From Thermoplasmata archaeon (GTDB taxonomy: Archaea > Thermoplasmatota > Thermoplasmata > Lutacidiplasmatales > UBA184): a stretch of 11,488 bases of DNA. Position 1 is the stretch's first letter. Every line of letters begins with the position of its first letter. Positions 1 to 7,307 of this stretch are shown here, piece by piece. The position numbers were made by a program, and so were the translations under genes. The notes below the pieces were generated by a model that worked only from the letters and a program-made list of their open reading frames with translations, was not told the DNA's origin and did no database searches. The stretch is from NCBI GenBank assembly GCA_030043865.1, contig JASHWZ010000133.1, positions 1-11,488 of the forward strand, given 5' to 3'.

Positions 1-2
1 GG

Positions 3-92
3 GGGGCGCCCCCCGCCGCGCCCGCCCCGGCGACCCCACCGACCCCCGCGCCGCGCGACGAGTGGGACGAGGAGCCGCCCGCGGGCGGGTGA
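3..92 (+). CDS. C-terminal end of an unidentified protein (5' partial), Pro/Ala-rich with acidic tip
   Basis: Reading in the frame that ends with TGA at 90-92 gives about 29 codons running off the left edge. The peptide is a Pro/Ala/Thr-rich linker followed by a short acidic, Trp-containing tip, RDEWDEEPPAGG. Such low-complexity linkers with an acidic end are common in archaeal membrane and DNA-binding proteins, but the tail alone does not identify the family. The gene converges on amrS, with 30 nt between the two stop codons. The composition (Pro and Ala codons) is also what random GC-rich DNA can give. The run of D/E/W residues and the stop just before the neighbouring gene make a real gene end more likely than chance, but this is inference. 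Confidence 0.45.
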   Translation, partial: GAPPAAPAPATPPTPAPRDEWDEEPPAGG

Positions 93-122
93 GCGCGACG
101 CGGGACCGAGAACCCCTTCCCG

Positions 123-1190
123 CTAGGCGACCGGCGTAGCGAAGGTCGGAAGGTAGTCCGGAGAGAACCGGCCCACGATCGGGATCGCGTGCCCGCACCG
201 GCGGCATCGATGCTGCGCGTCGAGGTTCCACGCCTGGATCGTGAAGCCGTACCGCTCCACCGCGACCGCCCCGCAGGCCGGGCAGTACGTGTGCTCGAGC
301 GGGTGCCCCCAGACGTTCCCGAGGTAGGCGTACTCGAGCCCCTCCTCCTTCAGCACCCGGTGGAGCCGCTCGAGCGTGGCGATCGGCGTGACCGGGAGGT
401 CCATCATCTTGTAGTCGGGGTGCCAGCGGAGCAGGTGGAACGGGGTCGCGGGCCCGAGCTCGTCCACGACGTACCGGGCCAGCTTGCGCGTCGCCTCGTC
501 CGACTCGCCGACCTCAGGGACGATCAGGTCGGTCACCTCGACGTGGACGCCGCGCTCCTTCAGGTCCCGCATCGTGGAGAGGATCGGCTCCGGCCCCTTC
601 GCCGTGATGTACTTGCGCATGAACCCCGGTTCGCCGCTCCCCTTGAAGTCGACGCTCACCGCGTCGAGGTTCGGGCCGAGCACCTCGACCGCCTCGGGGG
701 TCATGTAGCCGTTCGTCACGAAGTTCGTGAAAAGGCCGGCCCGGTGGGCCTCTCGGGCGACGTCGAGCGCGTACTCGAGGAACACCGTCGGCTCGTTGTA
801 CGTGAACGTGATGCCGTCGCATCCGTACCTTCGGGCCCCCGCGACCGCGGCGGACGGCGGCAGTGGGCGACCCGAGATCTCGTGTTCTTGCGAGATCTCC
901 GCGTTCTGGCAGTAGAGGCACCGCCAGTTGCAGCCGACCGTCCCGATCGAGTAGACGCGCGCGCCGGGGTGGAAGTGCGAGAGCGGCTTCTTCTCGACCG
1001 GGTCGACCTGGACCGCGGCCGCCCGGCCGTAGGAGAGCAGGACGAGTCGACCGCCCTCGTTCTTCCGGACGAAGCAGAACCCGTGCGAACCGGCCGGGAT
1101 CGTGCAGTAGCGCGCGCAGGCGGTGCAGCGCACCTTCGCTCCGTCGAGCGGTTCGAACAGGGTCGCGGGATGACTCACGGCGGCGGACAT
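123..1190 (-). CDS. amrS: AmmeMemoRadiSam system radical SAM enzyme
   Basis: A 355-residue radical SAM protein of the pyruvate-formate-lyase-activating-enzyme-like group that travels with Memo-like and AMMECR1-like proteins. Seen in the sequence: an N-terminal cysteine cluster (C22, C25, C29, C39) and the radical SAM cluster motif C87-x3-C91-x2-C94 in GCNWRCLYCQN. A glycine-rich segment and a TYNEPTVFLEY motif follow, typical of the AmrS/PflA-like barrel. A C-terminal rubredoxin-like knuckle pair (C303/C306 and C329/C332) probably binds zinc or iron. The family reduces SAM with a 4Fe-4S cluster to a 5'-deoxyadenosyl radical; its substrate is not firmly known. The ATG at 1190 precedes the first cysteine cluster at the expected distance. 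It is divergent from cca with 101 nt between starts. No Memo or AMMECR1 partner gene lies in this window. I see no clear TATA box or Shine-Dalgarno site. Confidence 0.93.
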   Translation of the reverse strand: MSAAVSHPATLFEPLDGAKVRCTACARYCTIPAGSHGFCFVRKNEGGRLVLLSYGRAAAVQVDPVEKKPLSHFHPGARVYSIGTVGCNWRCLYCQNAEISQEHEISGRPLPPSAAVAGARRYGCDGITFTYNEPTVFLEYALDVAREAHRAGLFTNFVTNGYMTPEAVEVLGPNLDAVSVDFKGSGEPGFMRKYITAKGPEPILSTMRDLKERGVHVEVTDLIVPEVGESDEATRKLARYVVDELGPATPFHLLRWHPDYKMMDLPVTPIATLERLHRVLKEEGLEYAYLGNVWGHPLEHTYCPACGAVAVERYGFTIQAWNLDAQHRCRRCGHAIPIVGRFSPDYLPTFATPVA

Positions 1191-1291
1191 GACGGTCCGC
1201 TCGTACCAGGGCGTCGCCCGCCGATGAAGTCTCCCCCCGGCCCTCGAAGCCGAGCCGAAGGTTCATCTTCCCTCGGGCGTGCCCTCCTCCG

Positions 1292-2704
1292 ATGACGGAA
1301 CGGGGCCCGCCGATCCCTGCGGACGCCGCCGCCGACGCGGTCGAGCGTCGGGTCTCCGAGCGGCTCGCCCCGGCCCCCGAGTTCCTCGCCCGGGTCGCGG
1401 AGGTCCGCGCCGAGCTCGTCACCCGCGTCGAAGCGGAGGCGCGGGCCCGGTCGAGTCCGCTCGTCCGGGCGCTGGTCGCGGGGAGCGCGGCGCGCGGGAC
1501 GTTCCTCGCCGACCGGCTGGACGTCGACCTGTTCCTCCTGTTCCCTCCCGACCTCCCGCGCGACCGCCTGCGCGAGGAGGGGCTCGCGCTCGGGCGGGCG
1601 GTGCTCTCCTCGCCCGAGACCCGGTACGCGGAGCACCCGTACTTGCGCGGAGAGTTCGGAGGGTTCCGCGTCGACGCGGTGCCGGGATTCGCCGTCAGCG
1701 ACCCGTCCCGGCCGCTCTCGCCGGTCGACCGCACGCCGTTCCACCAGGAGTACCTCGCGACGCGGGAGACGCCCGATCTCGTCGCGCAGGTGCGGCTCGC
1801 CAAGCAGTTCTTCCGGGCGCTCGGAGTCTACGGCTCAGAGGCGAGGACGGAGGGGTTCTCGGGGTACCTGACGGAGCTCCTCGTCCTGCGGTTCGGCTCG
1901 TTGCGCGGGCTCCTCGCCGCCGCGCGGAGCTGGCGGCTCCCCGTCCGGCTCGTGGAGCCGGGGCGGGAGCCCCCGCGGCTGCCCGCCGACGTCGCCCTGA
2001 TCCTCGCGGACCCGGTCGACCCCCATCGGAACGTCGCGAGCGCGCTCTCGCGCCGCAACCTCGCGCTCGTGATCCTCGCGGCCTCCGCCTACCTCGGGAA
2101 CCCCGCGGAGCGCTGGTTCGAGCCCCGGCCCCGACCCCCGTTCCCGCGCGCGCGTGCCCTGGCCCGCCTCGAGGAGCGGGCGAGCCACGTCGCGGTCGTC
2201 GCGCTCCCCCGGCCCGACCTCGTGGACGATACGCTGTTCCCGCAGGTCCGGAAGGCCGAGCGGGCGGTCGCCGAGGAGGTCGCGCGGGCCGACTTCGAGG
2301 TGTTGGGGTCGGCGAGCGCGGTCGCGTCCGACCGGGTGCTAGTGCTCGTCGAGGTCGCGCACGCGCGCCGCTCGGCGGTCCGTTCGCAGGACGGTCCGCC
2401 GCCGGGGCTCGACCGCGTCGGACACTTCCTCGGCAAGTGGACCGGGCCGGACGCTCCGGTCCTCCAGGGGCCGTACGTCCGCCCGGACGGGAACCTCGCG
2501 GTCGAGACCCGTCGGACCGACCGCGAGCTCGAAGCGGTCGTCCGGTCGATCCTGCCGCGCCTCGCGCTCGGGAAGGACCTCACGCCGCCCGACCTCGCCC
2601 GGGTCGAGGTCCATGCGCTCGCCGGGGCGCCGGAGTCCCCGGCGCTCGAGGAGGCGCTCGGCGAGCTGCTCGGAAAGCGTCTGCCCTGGCTCGACGGGCC
2701 CTAG
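1292..2704 (+). CDS. cca: CCA tRNA nucleotidyltransferase, archaeal class I
   Basis: A 470-residue enzyme that builds or repairs the 3'-terminal CCA of tRNA from CTP and ATP without a nucleic acid template. Seen in the sequence: the nucleotidyltransferase signature G64-S65 followed by D77-x-D79 (GTFLADRLDVDLFLLF), then the third carboxylate D128 in FRVDAVPGF after RYAEHPYLRG, a stretch characteristic of archaeal class I enzymes. The middle region carries LAKQFFRALGVYGSE and GFSGYLTELLV, typical of the central domain, and a tail and body domain fills the rest. Length is slightly above the usual 435-450 residues. The ATG at 1292 leaves an ordinary N-terminal helix before the catalytic fold. No Shine-Dalgarno site or convincing TATA box is visible upstream. 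The stop (TAG, 2702-2704) shares the palindrome CTAG with the stop of the opposing membrane-protein gene. Confidence 0.95.
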   Translation: MTERGPPIPADAAADAVERRVSERLAPAPEFLARVAEVRAELVTRVEAEARARSSPLVRALVAGSAARGTFLADRLDVDLFLLFPPDLPRDRLREEGLALGRAVLSSPETRYAEHPYLRGEFGGFRVDAVPGFAVSDPSRPLSPVDRTPFHQEYLATRETPDLVAQVRLAKQFFRALGVYGSEARTEGFSGYLTELLVLRFGSLRGLLAAARSWRLPVRLVEPGREPPRLPADVALILADPVDPHRNVASALSRRNLALVILAASAYLGNPAERWFEPRPRPPFPRARALARLEERASHVAVVALPRPDLVDDTLFPQVRKAERAVAEEVARADFEVLGSASAVASDRVLVLVEVAHARRSAVRSQDGPPPGLDRVGHFLGKWTGPDAPVLQGPYVRPDGNLAVETRRTDRELEAVVRSILPRLALGKDLTPPDLARVEVHALAGAPESPALEEALGELLGKRLPWLDGP

Positions 2705-3066
2705 TGCCCGAGCGGCACCAGGTCGAGCAAGAGGAACCAGAGCGCGAGCCAGCCGAAGAACTCCAGCACGAGCAGTCCGGCCCAGTCGCCTTTCGTGTAG
2801 AGTTCGGAATGCGTGCGGACCCGCTGAAGGACGAAGGGGCTGGCCGCGACGATTAGGATCCCGATGCCGAGGGGCACCCAGACCGTGAGGCCGGTGAGGG
2901 AGATCGCCCAGGAGAGCAGCCCGACGCCGAGGGTGAGGATCCCGACAACGAGGAGACCGCCGCCGAGCTCGTACTCCTTCGTCACGAAGGCCTGCTCGTC
3001 GAACGCCGGGAACTCGAACGCCGCCTCCTCCTCTTCCTCGAGCTTGCGGCGCGCCTTCTTCGCCAT
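2701..3066 (-). CDS. small three-helix membrane protein, unknown function
   Basis: A 121-residue protein of unrecognised function. The first 30 residues are charged: a basic start (MAKKARRKLE) and then an E-rich stretch, probably cytosolic. Three hydrophobic segments follow, at about residues 35-58, 60-81 and 95-117, the last rich in Trp, Leu and Phe. A short polar loop (QRVRTHSELYTKGD) separates helices 2 and 3. The ATG at 3066 is only 2 nt after the lipA stop. The sequence before it, GGGGAGTGAGC, resembles an archaeal ribosome-binding site and overlaps the lipA stop codon, so the two genes are almost certainly translationally coupled. A longer reading frame continues upstream, but it runs through lipA in another frame and is discarded. 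As last gene of the tbp-headed unit, its link to lipoylation is positional only. Confidence 0.8.
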   Translation of the reverse strand: MAKKARRKLEEEEEAAFEFPAFDEQAFVTKEYELGGGLLVVGILTLGVGLLSWAISLTGLTVWVPLGIGILIVAASPFVLQRVRTHSELYTKGDWAGLLVLEFFGWLALWFLLLDLVPLGH

Positions 3067-3068
3067 GC

Positions 3069-3986
3069 TCACTCCCCCCGGGAGCGCCGCGCGCCTCGGT
3101 ACAGTTCCTCGGCATGGTAGGAGCTCCGGACGAGGGGCCCCGCTTCGACGCCCGAGAACCCCAGGCCTCGGGCGACGTCCTTCCAGCGGTCGAACTCCTC
3201 CGGGGGAACGTACCGCGCCACCGGCACGTGCGACGCGCTCGGCCGAAGATACTGCCCGAGCGTGAGAAGGTCGACCCCGACCGACCGGAGGTCCGCGAGC
3301 GCACCGCGGAGCTCCTCGTCCGGCTCCCCGAGCCCGAGCATGATCGAGCTCTTCGTCACGAGCCCGGGGCCTCCGGCCGCCCGCATCCGGGCGAGCACCG
3401 AGAGCGACCGGTCGTAGCTGGCCCGCCGGTCCCGCACGCGGGGCGACACCGACCGTACGGTCTCGAGGTTGTGCGCGAGGACGTCCGGCGGGTCGCAGAG
3501 GAGTGTGGCAATCGACTCCGGCCGAGCGCCGAGATCGCCGACCAGCAGTTCGACGAGCGTCGACGGTGCGGCCGCCCGTATCGCGGAGACCGTGGCGGCG
3601 AGAACGCTCGCCCCCCCATCGACGAGGTCGTCGCGGCAGACCTGGGTGAGCACGACGTACCGAAGGCCCCACGCACGAACCGCTTCCGCGACCCGCTCGG
3701 GCTCGCTGGCGTCCACGGCCCCGTGGGGCCAGTGGGTGGTGACCGCGCAGAAGCCGCAGCGACGGGTGCAGTCGGTCCCGAGGAGCATCAGGGTCGCGGT
3801 CCCGGCCGACCAGCATTCAGGCAGGTTCGGACAGCGCGCCTCCCGGCAGACCGTGCCCAGTCGGAGCCGACCGAGCAGGTCCCGGACCTCGGGGTACTGG
3901 GCCCCGTGGGGGGGTCGGGTCCGGATCCATTCCGGTAGCCGCCCCGCTGACGGTAGGGGCTCGACCTGAACGACGCCGGCCGTCAC
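3069..3986 (-). CDS. lipA: lipoyl synthase
   Basis: A 305-residue radical SAM enzyme that inserts two sulfur atoms at C6 and C8 of a protein-bound octanoyl chain to form the lipoyl cofactor of 2-oxoacid dehydrogenases and the glycine cleavage H protein. Seen in the sequence: the auxiliary-cluster cysteines C47-x4-C52-x5-C58 (VCREARCPNLPEC) and the radical SAM cysteines C73-x3-C77-x2-C80 (DCTRRCGFC). The C-terminal RSSYHAEE motif lies at residues 287-294; its serine is known in the family to ligate the sacrificed auxiliary cluster. These motifs make the call firm. The usual T-S-V-D-R-D-D-L stretch here reads TQVCRDDL, with an extra Cys at 117. The start is GTG at 3986, 24 nt after the stop of the Orc1/Cdc6-like gene. 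No lipoyl-acceptor or octanoyltransferase gene lies in the window. Confidence 0.96.
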   Translation of the reverse strand: MTAGVVQVEPLPSAGRLPEWIRTRPPHGAQYPEVRDLLGRLRLGTVCREARCPNLPECWSAGTATLMLLGTDCTRRCGFCAVTTHWPHGAVDASEPERVAEAVRAWGLRYVVLTQVCRDDLVDGGASVLAATVSAIRAAAPSTLVELLVGDLGARPESIATLLCDPPDVLAHNLETVRSVSPRVRDRRASYDRSLSVLARMRAAGGPGLVTKSSIMLGLGEPDEELRGALADLRSVGVDLLTLGQYLRPSASHVPVARYVPPEEFDRWKDVARGLGFSGVEAGPLVRSSYHAEELYRGARRSRGE

Positions 3987-4010
3987 GAAAATCCGACCCG
4001 GTCGCTCGTC

Positions 4011-5168
4011 TTAGGGTTTGCGAGCGCGCGCGCCGCCCGTTCGTTCCTCGAGCAGCGTCGTGAGGAGACTCGCCGGCAGCTCGTCCATGCCGACCTGGCT
4101 CGACTCTCCCGACGCCCCGGTCTCGAGCGACACGAGCCCGTCGCGCTCGAGCTCCTTCAGGGTCCGCCAGAACGTCGTGCGGCTCATCGGGGGGGCCCCG
4201 AGCTCCTCGACCAGCGCGGCGTGCGTGGCCCGCAGCTTCTGGCTCGGCACCGCGGCGCCCCGTCGCTTCAGCGAGCGGGAGATCGCGAGCAGCACCCCGA
4301 GCTGGTTGACGGAGAGGGCCTCGAGGTGCGACTCGCTCACCGTGGGTAAGAGCGACCCCTTCGCCCGGCGCACGTGCTCCGCGACGATCGTGTCCGTCCC
4401 CGCCTCCTCCGCCACGTGCGCCGCGCCGTCCAGGATCTCGAGCGCGAACCGGGCGTCGCCGTTCGGCGCAGCGACCCGGGCGATCTGGTCGAGCACCTCC
4501 CGGTCGAAGCTGCCCGGGCGGAGCGCGAGCCGCGCCCGTTCCTCGAGGATGTCGACGAGCGCGGCCCGGTCGTACGGCGCGAGCGCGATCCGATGCGTCA
4601 CGCCGAAGCTCGAGCGGCTCGGAGCGTCCAGGTACGGGAAAAGGTCCTCGGCGGCGACCAGGACGAGGGAGATCGATCCGAGCTCGACCTCGCGCGATCG
4701 GGAGAGAAGGTAGACGAGCTTCGTCTCTCCTTTCACGAGCGCGGCCGCCTCGTCGAGCAGGATCACGAGGTGCTGGGGGCTGCGTCGGATCCCCTGCTCG
4801 AAGACGTCCAGCATCTCGGAGAGGCTGTAGCCGCGGTCCGGGAGGGAGACCTTCACGAGCCGTAGAAGGTCGAGCATCACGGTCCGGTCGCTCGCCCGCC
4901 GCCAGCAGTTGACGTAGGCGACGCGCAGGGGCAGGTCATGGAGACGACCGACCCGCTCGAGGTCCGCGCCGAGCCGGCGGACCAGCGCGGTCTTGCCGCT
5001 CCCCACACCGCCGGTGACGAGGCAGTGGAACGGGAGGCCCTTACTGAGGCCCTCGCGGAACCGCTTGGTGAGCAGCGCGAGTTCGGTCTCCCGGTGGACG
5101 AGCCGCGGCGGGAGGAACGACGGGTCGAGGGTCTCTTCCTTCAGGAGGATCCGTGCGGGGGCGCTCAT
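4011..5168 (-). CDS. cdc6: Orc1/Cdc6-type AAA+ ATPase with C-terminal winged helix
   Basis: A 385-residue AAA+ protein of the archaeal Orc1/Cdc6 group, whose members bind origins and load the MCM helicase. Seen in the sequence: Walker A GGVGSGKT (53-60), Walker B LVILLDE (D139, E140), and a sensor-2-like GDARFALEIL (R240) in the lid. From about residue 285 a winged-helix-like domain follows (SRTTFWRTLKELERDGLV), ending in a basic ARARKP tail. Two features are unusual. The sensor-1 strand SLVLVAAEDLF lacks the normal Asn, and the box VII stretch that is usually LDPRVxSS reads LDAPSRSSF, so its arginine is displaced. This suggests a diverged paralog rather than a textbook initiator. A regulatory ATPase with an HTH domain is the alternative. 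Start is ATG at 5168, 30 nt after tmk. No origin-like repeat or AT-rich tract is seen beside it. Confidence 0.82.
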   Translation of the reverse strand: MSAPARILLKEETLDPSFLPPRLVHRETELALLTKRFREGLSKGLPFHCLVTGGVGSGKTALVRRLGADLERVGRLHDLPLRVAYVNCWRRASDRTVMLDLLRLVKVSLPDRGYSLSEMLDVFEQGIRRSPQHLVILLDEAAALVKGETKLVYLLSRSREVELGSISLVLVAAEDLFPYLDAPSRSSFGVTHRIALAPYDRAALVDILEERARLALRPGSFDREVLDQIARVAAPNGDARFALEILDGAAHVAEEAGTDTIVAEHVRRAKGSLLPTVSESHLEALSVNQLGVLLAISRSLKRRGAAVPSQKLRATHAALVEELGAPPMSRTTFWRTLKELERDGLVSLETGASGESSQVGMDELPASLLTTLLEERTGGARARKP

Positions 5169-5193
5169 CGAGGGTTCGGGGCACGGGACCCGG

Positions 5194-5201
5194 CAATATC
5201 A
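5194..5201 (-). promoter_or_regulatory. possible internal TATA-like box before the Orc1/Cdc6-like gene
   Basis: On the minus strand the sequence TGATATTG overlaps the tmk stop codon and is centred about 29 nt upstream of the Orc1/Cdc6-like ATG. That ATG has no purine-rich ribosome-binding site, unlike several other internal genes of this unit. An internal promoter giving a near-leaderless mRNA would explain this. The match to an archaeal TATA box is weak. Confidence 0.25.
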
Positions 5202-5849
5202 CGTTCGCCGTCGCCGGCCGCCCGAGCGCGGGCGACCGCCGGACCTGGGCGGCCGACCGTCGAGCCGAGCGAGGACCGCGGCGAGAACGGCGGGACGGGG
5301 ACCCGTCGCGTCGACGACGACCCACCGAGGGCCCCGGGCGAGCCGTCGGTACGCCCGGTCCACGCGTCGAAGGACGACGCGTCGCTCGAGCGGCGCTCGC
5401 GAGGGCGAGCGCGAACCGAGCCGCCCGAGCGCGGTCGCCGGGTCGATCGCGAGGAGAACGACCCGGTCGGGGGTCGAGGTCGCGCCGCGCTGGAGCCGGG
5501 CGAGTCGGCGGGCGAGCGCGGGCCGGAGAGCGCTCCCCTGGTAGGCGAGCGTCGAGTAGAACGACCGGTCGGAGAGCACCACGTCGTGCGACCGAAGGTC
5601 TCGGAGGAGTTCGCGGTGGGCGAGCGCCCGGTCGAGGGTGAAGTAGACTCCGCCGGTCCACGGGTCCCGTACGCTCGCGGCCTGGGCGAGCGCACCCAGG
5701 GCCGGGTCGTGCGGTTCCCGGCGCACCGCCACGGACCATCCTCGCCGTCGGAGCGACGCGGCCAGCGCGCGCGTTAGCGTGGACTTTCCCGACCCGTCGA
5801 TCCCCTCGACCGCGATGTACCGCGGAAGACGTCGGAGGGGCGGGCTCAT
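5199..5849 (-). CDS. tmk: thymidylate kinase (dTMP kinase)
   Basis: A 216-residue P-loop kinase that phosphorylates dTMP to dTDP in the dTTP pathway. Seen in the sequence: P-loop EGIDGSGKST (residues 15-24), an RREP segment (43-46) matching the family's substrate-phosphate-binding REP motif, and the nucleotide-binding signature SDRSFYSTLAYQG (93-105), close to the family DRYxxSTxAYQ. An Arg-rich lid-like stretch (SRSPSRAPLERR) follows. The last 20 or so residues are unusual, with two near-repeats of RPPRSGG/RPRSGG and a terminal RRRR. This is a basic low-complexity tail not needed for the kinase fold. The ATG at 5849 overlaps the end of the TatD-like gene by 4 nt (ATGA), with a GGGGAGG purine tract about 10 nt upstream, so the pair is cotranscribed and coupled. 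Confidence 0.92.
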   Translation of the reverse strand: MSPPLRRLPRYIAVEGIDGSGKSTLTRALAASLRRRGWSVAVRREPHDPALGALAQAASVRDPWTGGVYFTLDRALAHRELLRDLRSHDVVLSDRSFYSTLAYQGSALRPALARRLARLQRGATSTPDRVVLLAIDPATALGRLGSRSPSRAPLERRVVLRRVDRAYRRLARGPRWVVVDATGPRPAVLAAVLARLDGRPPRSGGRPRSGGRRRRT

Positions 5850-6718
5850 GACGCGCGGCCCTCCCCGGGCGCGAGCGTCAGGCCATACACCCTCTCCACC
5901 GACCGGACGAACGGTATCGCGAGGCGCTCGGCGGCGTCGGAGCCCTCGGCCGCGATCGCTTCCGCCCGCCGAGGGACGGTCGCGAGGTCCAGGACGGCGC
6001 CCGGTCGGCGAGGGTCGTCGAGGAAGTCGGTCTCGAGGAACCAGGGCTCGGGGTCGTGCTCCACCTGGCGGACCAGCTCTCGCTGGGCGAGATACGACGG
6101 AGCAACCCCGTCGGTACCGGACGACGCGACCCGGGCGCGGGTGAAGTGTTTCACCACCCGGTCCGCCGGAATACCGGCCTCCCGGGCGCGCGTGGCGAGC
6201 TCACGAAACCCCTCCGCATCGAGGTCCGCGGAGTGGACGACCACCGGGCAGTCCGCGTCGCGAGCGACCCGAAGGGCGTGCCGGAACGCCTCCTCGATCA
6301 GGGAGGCGACGTCCGCGGGCACCGGAAAGTGCGCGCGCCCGACCTCCCCGAGAGCGACCGCCCGGTGCTCCCGGACCCAACGACCGGCCAGGTCGAGCGC
6401 GGCCCGGTGTGCCTCGAGCGCCGCGGCCGGGCCGATCGCCGCCGTGGCCGAGACCAGGTCGATCGGGTACGGCGCGAGCACGACGAACACCCGGACGCCG
6501 GTCTCCTCACGGACGCGCGCCGCGAGCCGCTCGGTCGTCTCGAACTGGGCCCGATACTCCTCGAGGGTGCGCGGAGGCTCGGGCGTGTAGCTCTGCGTCG
6601 CCAGGAACAGGTGTGTCCCGCCCGCGCGGGCGAAGCGACGCGCCGCCGCCACGCCTTCGCCGGACGGGGAGAGATGGCAGTGGTGGTCGACGACCGGGAG
6701 GCCGCGCGGCAGGGGCAC
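5846..6718 (-). CDS. TatD-like metal-dependent hydrolase (archaeal COG1099 type)
   Basis: A 290-residue TIM-barrel amidohydrolase-fold protein. Seen in the sequence: the metal-binding D11-x-H13-x-H15 (VDHHCHLS), E125 in ALGEVGRAHF, H162 in VVVHSAD, H191 in VVKHFTRA, and the final carboxylate D231 in WFLETDFLDD. These are all the ligands expected for a two-metal TatD-type site. The segment ARRFARAGGTHLFLA and the spacing suggest the archaeal COG1099 branch rather than bacterial TatD. Bacterial relatives are 3'-5' DNases, but the activity of the archaeal branch is not established. Start is GTG at 6718, 20 nt after the tbp stop, with a GGGGAG tract upstream. Its 3' end overlaps tmk by 4 nt. Sitting between tbp and tmk, a role in DNA or nucleotide metabolism is plausible but inferred. 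Confidence 0.88.
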   Translation of the reverse strand: MPLPRGLPVVDHHCHLSPSGEGVAAARRFARAGGTHLFLATQSYTPEPPRTLEEYRAQFETTERLAARVREETGVRVFVVLAPYPIDLVSATAAIGPAAALEAHRAALDLAGRWVREHRAVALGEVGRAHFPVPADVASLIEEAFRHALRVARDADCPVVVHSADLDAEGFRELATRAREAGIPADRVVKHFTRARVASSGTDGVAPSYLAQRELVRQVEHDPEPWFLETDFLDDPRRPGAVLDLATVPRRAEAIAAEGSDAAERLAIPFVRSVERVYGLTLAPGEGRAS

Positions 6719-6738
6719 GCGGAGCTCCCCGCCCCGGA

Positions 6739-7287
6739 TCAGCGCAGGAGACCCGCGCCCTGGAGCTCCTTCGTGATCTTCTTGACGGCGACCTCGACGT
6801 CCGACGGCTTGCGCGCGCCGGTGCAGACGAGCTTGCCGCTGCCGAACAGGAGCACGACGACCTTCGGGTCGTCGATACGGCAGACGAGCCCGGGGAACTG
6901 CTCGGGCTCGTACTCGACTCGGTCGAGCCCGAGCGTGACCGCGATCGCGTTCAGATTGATCTCGCTCTCGAGGTCCGAGCTCGCGACGATGTTCTGGACC
7001 TCGATCCGCGGCTTCATGTTGATCTTCTGGCCGCCCTTCTTGATCTGGGCCGCCACGGTGTGGATCGACTCCTCCACCTCGTGCATGCTCTTCGCGCCCG
7101 TGCAGACGACCTTGCCGGATCGGAACAGGAGGATCGCCGTCTTCGGCTGCTTGAGACGGTAGATCAACCCGGGGAACTGCTCGGGTTCGTACTCGGCGCC
7201 GTCGAGACCGAGCGCGATCGACTGGAGGTCGAGTTCGTCCCCGAGGGAGGTCGATGCGACAACGTTCTCGATACGTATCTTGACCAA
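6739..7287 (-). CDS. tbp: TATA-box-binding protein (TBP)
   Basis: A 182-residue archaeal TBP, the basal factor that binds and bends the TATA box and recruits TFB and RNA polymerase. The saddle's two internal repeats are plain: EYEPEQFPGLIYRL with LLFRSGKVVCTGAK in repeat 1, and EYEPEQFPGLVCRI with LLFGSGKLVCTGAR in repeat 2. The DNA-intercalating phenylalanine pairs are F38/F55 and F131/F148, with identical 17-residue spacing. Length is standard (about 180-185). There is no acidic C-terminal tail; it ends QGAGLLR. The start is TTG at 7287 (VKIRIENVVAS follows at once). No in-frame ATG or GTG lies between this codon and the promoter, and the proximal TATA box is centred 24-25 nt upstream, so the mRNA is probably leaderless with TTG at or next to +1. 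First gene of a six-gene unit. Confidence 0.97.
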   Translation of the reverse strand: MVKIRIENVVASTSLGDELDLQSIALGLDGAEYEPEQFPGLIYRLKQPKTAILLFRSGKVVCTGAKSMHEVEESIHTVAAQIKKGGQKINMKPRIEVQNIVASSDLESEINLNAIAVTLGLDRVEYEPEQFPGLVCRIDDPKVVVLLFGSGKLVCTGARKPSDVEVAVKKITKELQGAGLLR

Positions 7288-7307
7288 AGGAATCCCTCGC
7301 GCGGGAC

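Noticed and set aside
1191..1291. Search for promoters in the amrS-cca divergent gap
   Set aside because: No AT-rich box at the right distance from either start was found; the stretch near 1261-1269 (GTTCATCTT) is too weak to call.
1279..2856. A 525-codon open frame overlapping cca in another + frame
   Set aside because: Its translation is Arg/Pro/Gly/Ala-rich low complexity typical of GC-rich shadow frames, while the cca frame carries complete family motifs.
3987..5198. Replication origin beside the Orc1/Cdc6-like gene
   Set aside because: The flanking gaps are only 24 and 30 nt, with no AT-rich unwinding tract and no repeated origin-box-like sequence.
4938..5777. Plus-strand frame antisense to tmk and the Orc1/Cdc6-like gene
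   Set aside because: Low-complexity Arg/Glu/Gly/Pro translation; the minus strand encodes a complete thymidylate kinase and an AAA+ N-terminus.
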